Source of the DNA: Brienomyrus brachyistius
Taxonomy: Eukaryota; Chordata; Actinopteri; Osteoglossiformes; Mormyridae
DNA length: 64,000 nt
Reading direction: 5' to 3'
NCBI RefSeq assembly: GCF_023856365.1
Contig: NC_064537.1
Span: 8,382,324-8,446,323 of the forward strand
The stretch's first letter is position 1. The number at the start of each line of letters is the position of its first letter. The position numbers and the translations under genes are program-made. Positions 1 to 10,968 of the stretch are shown here, piece by piece. Below the pieces are notes generated by a model that was given only the letters and a program-made list of their open reading frames with translations, made no database searches and was not told where the DNA came from.

Positions 1-73
1 GACCAGAATGCTCCATCAGTTGGAAGACAGTGTATCTTGAGTCTGGCGCCTTAGACCGCTCGGCCATTCTGAC
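1..73 (-). tRNA. trnal-caa: tRNA-Leu(CAA), cut by window edge
   Basis: The 5' exon and most of the intron are present; the 3' end lies left of the window. Confidence 0.85.
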
Positions 74-228
74 AACAATGCACTGCATGATTTCTTGTCT
101 CATTACCTTTAGTTTTCCGAAGGCTGTTTAGCTAATTAATCCAGGGTATAAAGTACTGATTTAACTTTAATATGCAGCACTAGGGCAAAATTCATACAGT
201 TGGTCGAATGCTTCATTAGTCATATGCA

Positions 229-339
229 TGTCAGAAGTGGGATTCGAACCCACGCCTCCCTTCAGAGACCAGAAAGCACCGTCGGTTGGAAGACGGTGTA
301 CCTTGAATCTGGCACCTTAGACCGCTCGGCCATTCTGAC
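229..339 (-). tRNA. trnal-caa: tRNA-Leu(CAA)
   Basis: Anticodon CAA with C32 changed to T; GC-rich intron hairpin. Confidence 0.87.
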
Positions 340-494
340 AACAATGCACTGTATGATGTCTTGTCTCATTACCTTTAGCTTTCCCAAAGCTGTTTGCCTA
401 ATTAACACAGGGTATAAAGTACTGATTTAACTTTAATGTGCAGCACTAGGGCAAAATTCATTTAGTTGGTCAAATGCTTCATTAGTCATATGCA

Positions 495-605
495 TGTCAG
501 AAGTGGGATTCGAACCCACGCCTCCCTTCAGAGACTAGAATGCTCCATCAGTTGGAAGACAGTGTATTTTGAGTCTGGCGCCTTAGACCGCTCGGCCATT
601 CTGAC
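495..605 (-). tRNA. trnal-caa: tRNA-Leu(CAA)
   Basis: Anticodon CAA, A at position 37 instead of G. Confidence 0.88.
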
Positions 606-759
606 AACAATGCACCATATGATGTCTTGTCTCATTACCTTTAGCTTTCCCAAAGCTGTTTCCCTAATTAACACAGGGTATAAAGTAATGATTTAAGTTT
701 AACCTGCAGCACTAGGGCAAAACCATTCAGTCGATTGAACGCTTCATCAGTCATATGCA

Positions 760-870
760 TGTCAGAAGTGGGATTCGAACCCACGCCTCTTTTCAGAGAC
801 CAGAATGCTCCATCAGTTGGAAGACAGTGTATCTTGAGTCTGGTGCCTTAGACCGCTCGGCCATTCTGAC
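760..870 (-). tRNA. trnal-caa: tRNA-Leu(CAA)
   Basis: Anticodon CAA; D-arm-side ggtgcc variant, no lesion noticed. Confidence 0.9.
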
Positions 871-1025
871 AAAAGTACAAAGCATGATGTCTTGTCTCAT
901 TACCTTTAGCTTTCCCAAAGCTGTTTGCCTAATTAACACAGGGTATAAAGTACTGATTTAACTTTAATGTGCAGCACTAGGGCAAAATTCATTTAGTTGG
1001 TCAAATGCTTCATTAGTCATATGCA

Positions 1026-1136
1026 TGTCAGAAGTGGGATTCGAACCCACGCCTCCCTTCAGAGACTAGAATGCTCCATCAGTTGGAAGACAGTGTATTT
1101 TGAGTCTGGCGCCTTAGACCGCTCGGCCATTCTGAC
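1026..1136 (-). tRNA. trnal-caa: tRNA-Leu(CAA)
   Basis: Anticodon CAA, A37. Confidence 0.88.
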
Positions 1137-1290
1137 AACAATGCACCATATGATGTCTTGTCTCATTACCTTTAGCTTTCCCAAAGCTGTTTCCCTAATT
1201 AACACAGGGTATAAAGTAATGATTTAAGTTTAACCTGCAGCACTAGGGCAAAACCATTCAGTCGATTGAACGCTTCATCAGTCATATGCA

Positions 1291-1401
1291 TGTCAGAAGT
1301 GGGATTCGAACCCACGCCTCTTTTCAGAGACCAGAATGCTCCATCAGTTGGAAGACAGTGTATCTTGAGTCTGGTGCCTTAGACCGCTCGGCCATTCTGA
1401 C
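1291..1401 (-). tRNA. trnal-caa: tRNA-Leu(CAA)
   Basis: Anticodon CAA; ggtgcc variant, no lesion noticed. Confidence 0.9.
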
Positions 1402-1556
1402 AAAAGTACAAAGCATGATGTCTTGTCTCATTACCTTTAGCTTTCCGAAGGCTGGTTAGCTAATTAATACAGGGTATAAAGTACAGATTTAACTATAATG
1501 TGCAGCACTAGGGCAAAATTCATTCAGTTGGTCAAATGCTTCATTAGTCATATGCA

Positions 1557-1667
1557 TGTCAGAAGTGGGATTCGAACCCACGCCTCTTTTCAGAGACCAG
1601 AATGCTCCATTAGTTGGAAGATGGTGTACCTTAAGTCTGGCGCCTTAGACCGCTCGGCCATTCTGAC
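1557..1667 (-). tRNA. trnal-uaa: tRNA-Leu(TAA)
   Basis: First TAA gene of the window; body as in the CAA genes. Confidence 0.9.
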
Positions 1668-1822
1668 AACAATGCACCATATGATGTCTTGTCTCATTAC
1701 CTTTAGCTTTCCGAAGGCTGTGTAGCTAATTAACACAGGGTATAAAGAACTGATTTAACTTCAATATGCAGTAGTAGGGTAAAATTCATTCAGTTGGTCG
1801 AATGCTTCATCAGTCATATGCA

Positions 1823-1933
1823 TGTCAGAAGTGGGATTCGAACCCACGTCTCTTTTCAGAGACCAGAATGCTCCATCAGTTGGAAGATGGTGTACCTTAA
1901 GTCTGGCGCCTTAGACCGCTCGGCCATTCTGAC
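1823..1933 (-). tRNA. trnal-uaa: tRNA-Leu(TAA)
   Basis: Anticodon TAA; base before the T stem changed (cacgtctc). Confidence 0.86.
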
Positions 1934-2088
1934 AATAATGCACCGTATGATGTCTTGTCTCATTACCTTTAGCTTTCCGAAGGCTGTTTTGCTAATTAAC
2001 ACAGGGTATAAAGTACTGATTTAACTTTAATGTGCAGCACTAGGGCAAAATTCATTCAGTTGGTCAAATGCTTCATTAGTCATATGCA

Positions 2089-2199
2089 TATCAGAAGTGG
2101 GATTCGAACCCACGCCTCATTTCAGAGACCAGAATGCTCCATCAGTTGGAACACAGTGTATCTTGAGTCTGGCGCCTTAGACCGCTCGGCCATTCTGAC
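2089..2199 (-). tRNA. trnal-caa: tRNA-Leu(CAA)
   Basis: Anticodon CAA; C72 is T, giving a G1-U72 wobble. Confidence 0.8.
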
Positions 2200-2354
2200 A
2201 ACAATGCACTGCATGATTTCTTGTCTCATTACCTTTAGTTTTCCGAAGGCTGTTTAGCTAATTAACACAGGGTATAAAGTACTGATTTAACTTTAATATG
2301 CAGCACTAGGGCAAAATTCATTCAGTTGGTCGAATGCTTCATTAGTCATATGCA

Positions 2355-2465
2355 TGTCAGAAGTGGGATTCGAACCCACGCCTCTTTTCAGAGACCAGAA
2401 TGCTCCATCAGTTGGAAGATGGTGTACCTTAAGTCTGGCGCCTTAGACCGCTCGGCCATTCTGAC
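2355..2465 (-). tRNA. trnal-uaa: tRNA-Leu(TAA)
   Basis: Anticodon TAA; no lesion noticed. Confidence 0.9.
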
Positions 2466-2620
2466 AACAATGCACTGCATGATTTCTTGTCTCATTACCT
2501 TTAGTTTTCCGAAGGCTGTTTAGCTAATTAACACTGGGTATAAAGTACTGATTTAACTTTAATATGCAGCACTAGGGCAAAATTCATTCAGTTGGTCGAA
2601 TGCTTCATTAGTCATATGCA

Positions 2621-2731
2621 TGTCAGAAGTGGGATTCGAACCCACGCCTCCCTTCAGAGACCAGAATGCACCGTCAGTTGGAAGACGGTGTACCTTGAAT
2701 CTGGCACCTTAGACCGCTCGGCCATTCTGAC
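2621..2731 (-). tRNA. trnal-caa: tRNA-Leu(CAA)
   Basis: Anticodon CAA with T32; intron stem GC-rich on both sides. Confidence 0.88.
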
Positions 2732-2885
2732 AACAATGCACTGTATGATGTCTTGTCTCATTACCTTTAGCTTTCCCAAAGCTGTTTGCCTAATTAACAC
2801 AGGGTATAAAGAACTGATTTAACTTTAACCTGCAGCACTAGGGTAAAACCATTCAGTCGATTGAACGCTTCATCAGTCATATGCA

Positions 2886-2996
2886 TGTCAGAAGTGGGAT
2901 TCGAACCCACGCCTCTTTTCAGATACCAGAATGCTCCATAAGTTGGAAGACAGTGTATCTTGAGTCTGGCGCCTTAGACCGCTCGGCCATTCTGAC
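2886..2996 (-). tRNA. trnal-caa: tRNA-Leu(CAA)
   Basis: Anticodon CAA; variable-arm change (cagatacc). Confidence 0.86.
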
Positions 2997-3151
2997 AACA
3001 GTACACCGCATGATGTCTTGTCTCATTACCTTTAGCTTTCCGAAGGCTGTTTAGCTAATTAACACAGGGTATAAAGTACTGATTTAACTTTAATGTGCAG
3101 CACTAGGGCAAAATTCATTCAGTTGGTCAAATGCTTCATTAGTCATATGCA

Positions 3152-3262
3152 TGTCAGAAGTGGGATTCGAACCCACGCCTCTTTTCAGAGACCAGAATGC
3201 TCCATCAGTTGGAAGACAGTGTATCTTGAGTCTGGCGCCTTAGACCGCTCGGCCATTCTGAC
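3152..3262 (-). tRNA. trnal-caa: tRNA-Leu(CAA)
   Basis: Anticodon CAA; no lesion noticed. Confidence 0.9.
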
Positions 3263-3417
3263 AACAATGCACTGCATGATTTCTTGTCTCATTACCTTTA
3301 GTTTTCCGAAGGCTGTTTAGCTAATTAATCCAGGGTATAAAGTACTGATTTAACTTTAATATGCAGCACTAGGGCAAAATTCATACAGTTGGTCGAATGC
3401 TTCATTAGTCATATGCA

Positions 3418-3528
3418 TGTCAGAAGTGGGATTCGAACCCACGCCTCCCTTCAGAGACCAGAAAGCACCGTCGGTTGGAAGACGGTGTACCTTGAATCTG
3501 GCACCTTAGACCGCTCGGCCATTCTGAC
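3418..3528 (-). tRNA. trnal-caa: tRNA-Leu(CAA)
   Basis: Anticodon CAA, T32; copy of the gene at 229. Confidence 0.87.
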
Positions 3529-3683
3529 AACAATGCACTGTATGATGTCTTGTCTCATTACCTTTAGCTTTCCCAAAGCTGTTTGCCTAATTAACACAGG
3601 GTATAAAGTACTGATTTAACTTTAATGTGCAGCACTAGGGCAAAATTCATTTAGTTGGTCAAATGCTTCATTAGTCATATGCA

Positions 3684-3794
3684 TGTCAGAAGTGGGATTC
3701 GAACCCACGCCTCCCTTCAGAGACTAGAATGCTCCATCAGTTGGAAGACAGTGTATTTTGAGTCTGGCGCCTTAGACCGCTCGGCCATTCTGAC
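3684..3794 (-). tRNA. trnal-caa: tRNA-Leu(CAA)
   Basis: Anticodon CAA, A37. Confidence 0.88.
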
Positions 3795-3948
3795 AACAAT
3801 GCACCATATGATGTCTTGTCTCATTACCTTTAGCTTTCCCAAAGCTGTTTCCCTAATTAACACAGGGTATAAAGTAATGATTTAAGTTTAACCTGCAGCA
3901 CTAGGGCAAAACCATTCAGTCGATTGAACGCTTCATCAGTCATATGCA

Positions 3949-4059
3949 TGTCAGAAGTGGGATTCGAACCCACGCCTCTTTTCAGAGACCAGAATGCTCC
4001 ATCAGTTGGAAGACAGTGTATCTTGAGTCTGGTGCCTTAGACCGCTCGGCCATTCTGAC
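3949..4059 (-). tRNA. trnal-caa: tRNA-Leu(CAA)
   Basis: Anticodon CAA; ggtgcc variant. Confidence 0.9.
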
Positions 4060-4214
4060 AAAAGTACAAAGCATGATGTCTTGTCTCATTACCTTTAGCT
4101 TTCCCAAAGCTGTTTGCCTAATTAACACAGGGTATAAAGTACTGATTTAACTTTAATGTGCAGCACTAGGGCAAAATTCATTTAGTTGGTCAAATGCTTC
4201 ATTAGTCATATGCA

Positions 4215-4325
4215 TGTCAGAAGTGGGATTCGAACCCACGCCTCCCTTCAGAGACTAGAATGCTCCATCAGTTGGAAGACAGTGTATTTTGAGTCTGGCG
4301 CCTTAGACCGCTCGGCCATTCTGAC
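4215..4325 (-). tRNA. trnal-caa: tRNA-Leu(CAA)
   Basis: Anticodon CAA, A37. Confidence 0.88.
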
Positions 4326-4479
4326 AACAATGCACCATATGATGTCTTGTCTCATTACCTTTAGCTTTCCCAAAGCTGTTTCCCTAATTAACACAGGGTA
4401 TAAAGTAATGATTTAAGTTTAACCTGCAGCACTAGGGCAAAACCATTCAGTCGATTGAACGCTTCATCAGTCATATGCA

Positions 4480-4590
4480 TGTCAGAAGTGGGATTCGAAC
4501 CCACGCCTCTTTTCAGAGACCAGAATGCTCCATCAGTTGGAAGACAGTGTATCTTGAGTCTGGTGCCTTAGACCGCTCGGCCATTCTGAC
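4480..4590 (-). tRNA. trnal-caa: tRNA-Leu(CAA)
   Basis: Anticodon CAA; ggtgcc variant. Confidence 0.9.
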
Positions 4591-4745
4591 AAAAGTACAA
4601 AGCATGATGTCTTGTCTCATTACCTTTAGCTTTCCGAAGGCTGGTTAGCTAATTAATACAGGGTATAAAGTACAGATTTAACTATAATGTGCAGCACTAG
4701 GGCAAAATTCATTCAGTTGGTCAAATGCTTCATTAGTCATATGCA

Positions 4746-4856
4746 TGTCAGAAGTGGGATTCGAACCCACGCCTCTTTTCAGAGACCAGAATGCTCCATT
4801 AGTTGGAAGATGGTGTACCTTAAGTCTGGCGCCTTAGACCGCTCGGCCATTCTGAC
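4746..4856 (-). tRNA. trnal-uaa: tRNA-Leu(TAA)
   Basis: Anticodon TAA; copy of the gene at 1557. Confidence 0.9.
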
Positions 4857-5011
4857 AACAATGCACCATATGATGTCTTGTCTCATTACCTTTAGCTTTC
4901 CGAAGGCTGTGTAGCTAATTAACACAGGGTATAAAGAACTGATTTAACTTCAATATGCAGTAGTAGGGTAAAATTCATTCAGTTGGTCGAATGCTTCATT
5001 AGTCATATGCA

Positions 5012-5122
5012 TGTCAGAAGTGGGATTCGAACCCACGCCTCTCTTCAGAGACCAGAAAGCTCCGTCAGTTGGAAGACGGTGTAACTTGAGTCTGGCGCCT
5101 TAGACCGCTCGGCCATTCTGAC
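5012..5122 (-). tRNA. trnal-caa: tRNA-Leu(CAA)
   Basis: Anticodon CAA; the unit inserted in block A copy 2. Confidence 0.9.
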
Positions 5123-5277
5123 AACAGTGCACTGCTTGATGTCTTGTCTCATTACCTTTAGCTTTCCGAAGGCTGTTTAGCTAATTAATACAGGGTGTAA
5201 AGTACTGATTTAACTTTAATGTGCAGTACTAGGGCAAAATTCATTCAGTTGGTCAAATGCTTCATTAGTCATATGCA

Positions 5278-5388
5278 TGTCAGAAGTGGGATTCGAACCC
5301 ACGCCTCTTTTCAGAGACCAGAATGCTCCATCAGTTGGAAGATGGTGTACCTTAAGTCTGGCGCCTTAGACCGCTCGGCCATTCTGAC
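5278..5388 (-). tRNA. trnal-uaa: tRNA-Leu(TAA)
   Basis: Anticodon TAA; no lesion noticed. Confidence 0.9.
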
Positions 5389-5543
5389 AATAATGCACCG
5401 TATGATGTCTTGTCTCATTACCTTTAGCTTTCCGAAGGCTGTTTTGCTAATTAACACAGGGTATAAAGTACTGATTTAACTTTAATGTGCAGCACTAGGG
5501 CAAAATTCATTCAGTTGGTCAAATGCTTCATTAGTCATATGCA

Positions 5544-5654
5544 TGTCAGAAGTGGGATTCGAACCCACGCCTCTTTTCAGAGACCAGAATGCTCCATCAG
5601 TTGGAAGACAGTGTATCTTGAGTCTGGCGCCTTAGACCGCTCGGCCATTCTGAC
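5544..5654 (-). tRNA. trnal-caa: tRNA-Leu(CAA)
   Basis: Anticodon CAA; no lesion noticed. Confidence 0.9.
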
Positions 5655-5809
5655 AACAATGCACTGCATGATTTCTTGTCTCATTACCTTTAGTTTTCCG
5701 AAGGCTGTTTAGCTAATTAATCCAGGGTATAAAGTACTGATTTAACTTTAATATGCAGCACTAGGGCAAAATTCATTCAGTTGGTCGAATGCTTCATTAG
5801 TCATATGCA

Positions 5810-5920
5810 TGTCAGAAGTGGGATTCGAACCCACGCCTCCCTTCAGAGACCAGAAAGCACCGTCAGTTGGAAGACGGTGTACCTTGAATCTGGCACCTTA
5901 AACCGCTCGGCCATTCTGAC
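5810..5920 (-). tRNA. trnal-caa: tRNA-Leu(CAA)
   Basis: Anticodon CAA, T32; D loop reads GGTTTAAGG. Confidence 0.86.
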
Positions 5921-6075
5921 AACAATGCACTGTATGATGTCTTGTCTCATTACCTTTAGCTTTCCGAAGGCTGGTTAGCTAATTAATACAGGGTATAAAG
6001 TACTGATTTAACTTTAATGTGCAGCACTAGGGCAAAATTCATTCAGTTGGTCAAATGCTTCATTAGTCAAATGCA

Positions 6076-6186
6076 TGTCAGAAGTGGGATTCGAACCCAC
6101 GCCTCTTTTCAGAGACCAGAATGCTCCATCAGTTGGAAGATGGTGTACCTTAAGTCTGGCGCCTTAGACTGCTCGGCCATTCTGAC
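6076..6186 (-). tRNA. trnal-uaa: tRNA-Leu(TAA)
   Basis: Anticodon TAA; one of the D-loop GG pair is A (agactgctcgg), weakening A box and tertiary contact. Confidence 0.72.
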
Positions 6187-6341
6187 AACAATGCACCCTA
6201 TGATGTCTTGTCTCATTACCTTTAGCTTTCCGAAGGCTGTGTAGCTAATTAACAAAGGGTATAAAGAACTGATTTACCTTCAATATGCAGTAATAGGGTA
6301 AAATTCATTCAGTTGTTCAAAAGCTTCATTAGTCATATGCA

Positions 6342-6452
6342 TGTCAGAAGTGGGATTCGAACCCACGCCTCCCTTCAGAGACCAGAAAGCTCCGTCAGTT
6401 GGAAGACAGTGTATCTTGAGTCTGGCGCCTTAGACCGCTCGGCCATTCTGAC
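6342..6452 (-). tRNA. trnal-caa: tRNA-Leu(CAA)
   Basis: Anticodon CAA; no lesion noticed. Confidence 0.9.
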
Positions 6453-6607
6453 AACAGTGCACTGCATGATGTCTTGTCTCATTACCTTTAGCTTTCTGAA
6501 GGCTGTTTAGCTAATTAATACAGGGTATAAAGTACTGATTTAACTTTAATGTGCAGCACTAGGGCAAAATTCATTCAGTTGGTCAAATGCTTCATTAGTC
6601 ATATGCA

Positions 6608-6718
6608 TGTCAGAAGTGGGATTCCAACCCACGCCTCTTTTCAGAGACCAGAAAGCTCCATCAGTTGGAAGACGGTGTACCTTGAGTCTGGCGCCTTAGA
6701 CCGCTCGGCCATTCTGAC
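6608..6718 (-). tRNA. trnal-caa: tRNA-Leu(CAA), B-box C56G
   Basis: Anticodon CAA; B box reads GGTTGGAATCC. Confidence 0.68.
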
Positions 6719-6873
6719 AACAATGCACCATATGATGTCTTGTCTCATTACCTTTAGCTTTCCGAAGGCTGTTTAGCTAATTAACACAGGGTATAAAGAA
6801 CTGATTCAACTTCAATATGCAGCAGTAGGGTAAAATTCATTCAGTTGGTCGAATGCTTCATTAGTCATATGCA

Positions 6874-6984
6874 TGTCAGAAGTGGGATTCGAACCCACGC
6901 CTCCCTTCAGAGACCAGAAAGCTCCATCAGTTGGAAGACGGTGTACCTTGAGTCTGGCGCCTTAGACCGCTCGGCCATTCTGAC
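6874..6984 (-). tRNA. trnal-caa: tRNA-Leu(CAA)
   Basis: Anticodon CAA; no lesion noticed. Confidence 0.9.
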
Positions 6985-7139
6985 AACAATGCACCATATG
7001 ATGTCTTGTCTCATTACCTTTAGCTTTCCGAAGGCTGTGTAGCTAATTAACACAGGGTATAAAGAACTGATTTAACTTCAATATGCAGCAGTAGGGTAAA
7101 ATTCATTCAGTTGGTCGAATGCTTCATTAGTCATATGCA

Positions 7140-7250
7140 TGTCAGAAGTGGGATTCGAACCCACGCCTCCCTTCAGAGACCAGAAAGCTCCGTCAGTTGG
7201 AAGACGATGTAGCTTGAGTCTGGCGCCTTAGACCGCTCGGCCATTCTGAC
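7140..7250 (-). tRNA. trnal-caa: tRNA-Leu(CAA)
   Basis: Anticodon CAA; intron begins CTAC (gatgtagcttgag type). Confidence 0.9.
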
Positions 7251-7404
7251 AACAATGCGCCATATGATGTCTTGTCTCATTACCTTTAGCTTTCCCAAAG
7301 CTGTTTCCCTAATTAACACAGGGTATAAAGTAATGATTTAAGTTTAACCTGCAGCACTAGGGCAAAACCATTCAGTCGATTGAACGCTTCATCAGTCATA
7401 TGCA

Positions 7405-7515
7405 TGTCAGAAGTGGGATTCGAACCCACGCCTCTTTTCAGAGACCAGAATGCTCCATCAGTTGGAAGACAGTGTATCTTGAGTCTGGCGCCTTAGACCG
7501 CTCGGCCATTCTGAC
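7405..7515 (-). tRNA. trnal-caa: tRNA-Leu(CAA)
   Basis: Anticodon CAA; no lesion noticed. Confidence 0.9.
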
Positions 7516-7669
7516 AAAAGTACACCGCATGATGTCTTGTCTCATTACCTTTAGCTTTCCGAAGGCTGTTTAGCTAATTAACATAGGGTATAAAGTACTG
7601 ATTTAACTTTAATGTGCAGAACTAGGGCAAAACCATTCAGTCGATTGAACGCTTCATCAGTCATATGCA

Positions 7670-7780
7670 TGTCAGAAGTGGGATTCGAACCCACGCCTCT
7701 TTTCAGAGACCAGAATGCTCCATCAGTTGGAAGACAGTGTATCTTGAGTCTGGCGCCTTAGACCGCTCGGCCATTCTGAC
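7670..7780 (-). tRNA. trnal-caa: tRNA-Leu(CAA)
   Basis: Anticodon CAA; no lesion noticed. Confidence 0.9.
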
Positions 7781-7935
7781 AACAGTGCACCGCATGATGT
7801 CTTGTCTCATTACCTTTAGCTTTCCGAAGGCTGGTTAGCTAATTAATACAGGGTATAAAGTACTGATTTAACTTTAATGTGCAGCACTAGGGCAAAATTC
7901 ATTCAGTTGGTCAAATGCTTCATTAGTCAAATGCA

Positions 7936-8046
7936 TGTCAGAAGTGGGATTCGAACCCACGCCTGTTTTCAGAGACCAGAATGCTCCATCAGTTGGAAGA
8001 TGGTGTACCTTAAGTCGGGCGCCTTAGACCGCTCGGCCATTCTGAC
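7936..8046 (-). tRNA. trnal-uaa: tRNA-Leu(TAA)
   Basis: Anticodon TAA; anticodon stem CCCGA leaves a C-U mismatch at 29-41. Confidence 0.7.
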
Positions 8047-8201
8047 AACAATGCACCCTATGATGTCTTGTCTCATTACCTTTAGCTTTCCGAAGGCTGT
8101 GTAGCTAATTAACAAAGGGTATAAAGTACTGATTTAACTTTAATGTGCAGCAACAGGGCAAAATTCATTCAGTTGGTCAAATGCTTCATTAGTCATATGC
8201 A

Positions 8202-8312
8202 TGTCAGAAGTGGGATTCGAACCCACGCCTCTTTTCAGAGACCAGAAAGCTCCATCAGTTGGAAGACGGTGTACCTTGAGTCTGGCGCCTTAGACCGCTC
8301 CGCCATTCTGAC
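8202..8312 (-). tRNA. trnal-caa: tRNA-Leu(CAA)
   Basis: Anticodon CAA; A box reads TGGCGGAGCGG, breaking a D-stem pair. Confidence 0.7.
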
Positions 8313-8467
8313 AACAATACACCATATAATGTCTTGTCTCATTACCTTTAGCTTTCCCAAAGCTGTTTCCCTAATTAACACAGGGTGTAAAGTACTGATT
8401 TAACTTTAATGTGCAGTACTAGGGCAAAATTCATTCAGTTTGTCAAATGCTTCATTAGTCATATGCA

Positions 8468-8578
8468 TGTCAGAAGTGGGATTCGAACCCACGCCTCTTT
8501 TCAGAGACCAGAATGCTCCATCAGTTGGAAGACAGTGTATCTTGAGTCTGGCGCCTTAGACCGCTCGGCCATTCTGAC
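8468..8578 (-). tRNA. trnal-caa: tRNA-Leu(CAA)
   Basis: Anticodon CAA; no lesion noticed. Confidence 0.9.
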
Positions 8579-8732
8579 AAAAGTACACCGCATGATGTCT
8601 TGTCTCATTACCTTTAGCTTTCCGAAGGCTGTTTACCTAATTAACACAGGGTATAAAGAACTGATTTAACTTTAACCTGCAGCACTAGGGCAAAACCATT
8701 CAGTCGATTGAACGCTTCATCAGTCATATGCA

Positions 8733-8843
8733 TGTCAGAAGTGGGATTCGAACCCACGCCTCTTTTCAGAGACCAGAATGCTCCATCAGTTGGAAGATGG
8801 TGTACCTTAAGTCTGGCGCCTTAGACCGCTCGGCCATTCTGAC
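8733..8843 (-). tRNA. trnal-uaa: tRNA-Leu(TAA)
   Basis: Anticodon TAA in a cattcagtcgattg-type (265-bp) spacer unit, unlike most TAA genes; possible conversion. Confidence 0.9.
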
Positions 8844-8998
8844 AACAATGCACCATATGATGTCTTGTCTCATTACCTTTAGCTTTCCGAAGGCTGTGTA
8901 GCTAATTAACACAGGGTATAAAGAACTGATTTAACTTCAATATGCAGCAGTAGGGTAAAATTCATTCAGTTGGTCGAATGCTTCATTAGTCATATGCA

Positions 8999-9109
8999 TG
9001 TCAGAAGTGGGATTCGAACCCACGCCTCCCTTCAGAGACCAGAAAGCTCCGTCAGTTGGAAGACGATGTAGCTTGAGTCTGGCGCCTTAGACCGCTCGGC
9101 CATTTTGAC
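8999..9109 (-). tRNA. trnal-caa: tRNA-Leu(CAA)
   Basis: Anticodon CAA; G5 is A, giving an A5-C68 acceptor mismatch. Confidence 0.7.
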
Positions 9110-9263
9110 AACAATGCACCATATGATGTCTTGTCTCATTACCTTTAGCTTTCCCAAAGCTGTTTCCCTAATTAACACAGGGTATAAAGTAATGATTTAA
9201 GTTTAACCTGCAGCACTAGGGCAAAACCATTCAGTCGATTGAACGCTTCATCAGTCATATGCA

Positions 9264-9374
9264 TGTCAGAAGTGGGATTCGAACCCACGCCTCTTTTCAG
9301 AGACCAGAATGCTCCATCAGTTGGAAGACAGTGTATCTTGAGTCTGGCGCCTTAGACCGCTCGGCCATTCTGAC
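9264..9374 (-). tRNA. trnal-caa: tRNA-Leu(CAA)
   Basis: Anticodon CAA; no lesion noticed. Confidence 0.9.
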
Positions 9375-9529
9375 AACAGTGCACTGCATGATGTCTTGTC
9401 TCATTACCTTTAGCTTTCTGAAGGCTGTTTAGCTAATTAATACAGGGTATAAAGTACTGATTTAACTTTAATGTGCAGCACTAGGGCAAAATTCATTCAG
9501 TTGGTCAAATGCTTCATTATTCATATGCA

Positions 9530-9640
9530 TGTCAGAAGTGGGATTCGAACCCACGCCTCTTTTCAGAGACCAGAAAGCTCCATCAGTTGGAAGACGGTGT
9601 ACCTTGAGTCTGGCGCCTTAGACCGCTCGGCCATTCTGAC
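9530..9640 (-). tRNA. trnal-caa: tRNA-Leu(CAA)
   Basis: Anticodon CAA; B box intact, unlike its block partner at 6608. Confidence 0.9.
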
Positions 9641-9795
9641 AACAATGCACCATATGATGTCTTGTCTCATTACCTTTAGCTTTCCGAAGGCTGTTTAGCT
9701 AATTAACACAGGGTATAAAGAACTGATTCAACTTCAATATGCAGCAGTAGGGTAAAATTCATTCAGTTGGTCGAATGCTTCATTAGTCATATGCA

Positions 9796-9906
9796 TGTCA
9801 GAAGTGGGATTCGAACCCACGCCTCCCTTCAGAGACCAGAAAGCTCCATCAGTTGGAAGACGGTGTACCTTGAGTCTGGCGCCTTAGACCGCTCGGCCAT
9901 TCTGAC
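9796..9906 (-). tRNA. trnal-caa: tRNA-Leu(CAA)
   Basis: Anticodon CAA; no lesion noticed. Confidence 0.9.
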
Positions 9907-10061
9907 AACAATGCACCATATGATGTCTTGTCTCATTACCTTTAGCTTTCCGAAGGCTGTGTAGCTAATTAACACAGGGTATAAAGAACTGATTTAACTT
10001 CAATATGCAGCAGTAGGGTAAAATTCATTCAGTTGGTCGAATGCTTCATTAGTCATATGCA

Positions 10062-10172
10062 TGTCAGAAGTGGGATTCGAACCCACGCCTCCCTTCAGAG
10101 ACCAGAAAGCTCCGTCAGTTGGAAGACGATGTAGCTTGAGTCTGGCGCCTTAGACCGCTCGGCCATTCTGAC
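10062..10172 (-). tRNA. trnal-caa: tRNA-Leu(CAA)
   Basis: Anticodon CAA; CTAC intron start. Confidence 0.9.
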
Positions 10173-10326
10173 AACAATGCGCCATATGATGTCTTGTCTC
10201 ATTACCTTTAGCTTTCCCAAAGCTGTTTCCCTAATTAACACAGGGTATAAAGTAATGATTTAAGTTTAACCTGCAGCACTAGGGCAAAACCATTCAGTCG
10301 ATTGAACGCTTCATCAGTCATATGCA

Positions 10327-10437
10327 TGTCAGAAGTGGGATTCGAACCCACGCCTCTTTTCAGAGACCAGAATGCTCCATCAGTTGGAAGACAGTGTATC
10401 TTGAGTCTGGCGCCTTAGACCGCTCGGCCATTCTGAC
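10327..10437 (-). tRNA. trnal-caa: tRNA-Leu(CAA)
   Basis: Anticodon CAA; no lesion noticed. Confidence 0.9.
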
Positions 10438-10591
10438 AAAAGTACACCGCATGATGTCTTGTCTCATTACCTTTAGCTTTCCGAAGGCTGTTTAGCTAAT
10501 TAACACAGGGTATAAAGTACTGATTTAACTTTAATGTGCAGAACTAGGGCAAAACCATTCAGTCGATTGAACGCTTCATCAGTCATATGCA

Positions 10592-10702
10592 TGTCAGAAG
10601 TGGGATTCGAACCCACGCCTCTTTTCAGAGACCAGAATGCTCCATCAGTTGGAAGACAGTGTATCTTGAGTCTGGCGCCTTAGACCGCTCGGCCATTCTG
10701 AC
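10592..10702 (-). tRNA. trnal-caa: tRNA-Leu(CAA)
   Basis: Anticodon CAA; no lesion noticed. Confidence 0.9.
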
Positions 10703-10857
10703 AACAGTGCACCGCATGATGTCTTGTCTCATTACCTTTAGCTTTCCGAAGGCTGGTTAGCTAATTAATACAGGGTATAAAGTACTGATTTAACTTTAAT
10801 GTGCAGCACTAGGGCAAAATTCATTCAGTTGGTCAAATGCTTCATTAGTCAATTGCA

Positions 10858-10968
10858 TGTCAGAAGTGGGATTCAAACCCACGCCTGTTTTCAGAGACCA
10901 GAATGCTCCATCAGTTGGAAGATGGTGTACCTTAAGTCTGGCGCCTTAGACCGCTCGGCCATTCTGAC
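10858..10968 (-). tRNA. trnal-uaa: tRNA-Leu(TAA), B-box C56T
   Basis: Anticodon TAA; B box reads GGTTTGAATCC. Confidence 0.68.

Larger units (their letters stand above)
1..2350. repeat. Higher-order block A, copy 1
   Basis: Matches 3,190 onward at offset 3,189 through about 1,808. It then continues at offset 3,455 (for example the genes at 1823 and 2089 against those at 5278 and 5544), so the second copy carries one extra unit near 5,000-5,270. Confidence 0.8.
3190..5800. repeat. Higher-order block A, copy 2
   Basis: Second copy of the block at 1-2,350, with one inserted tRNA-Leu unit around the gene at 5012. Shared variants include the C32T gene (229 and 3418) and the A37 genes (495 and 3684, 1026 and 4215). 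Confidence 0.8.
6490..8110. repeat. Higher-order block B, copy 1
   Basis: Six units (genes at 6608 to 7936) recur at offset 2,922 (genes at 9530 to 10858). The next two units (8202, 8468) recur at offset 3,188 (11390, 11656), so one unit was gained or lost between them. Confidence 0.75.

Noticed and set aside
410..424. TATA-like gtataaag in each spacer as the tRNA promoter
   Set aside because: On the minus strand it lies about 75-80 nt upstream of each tRNA 5' end, too far for a TFIIIB-positioned TATA. The internal A and B boxes suffice, so I did not annotate it.
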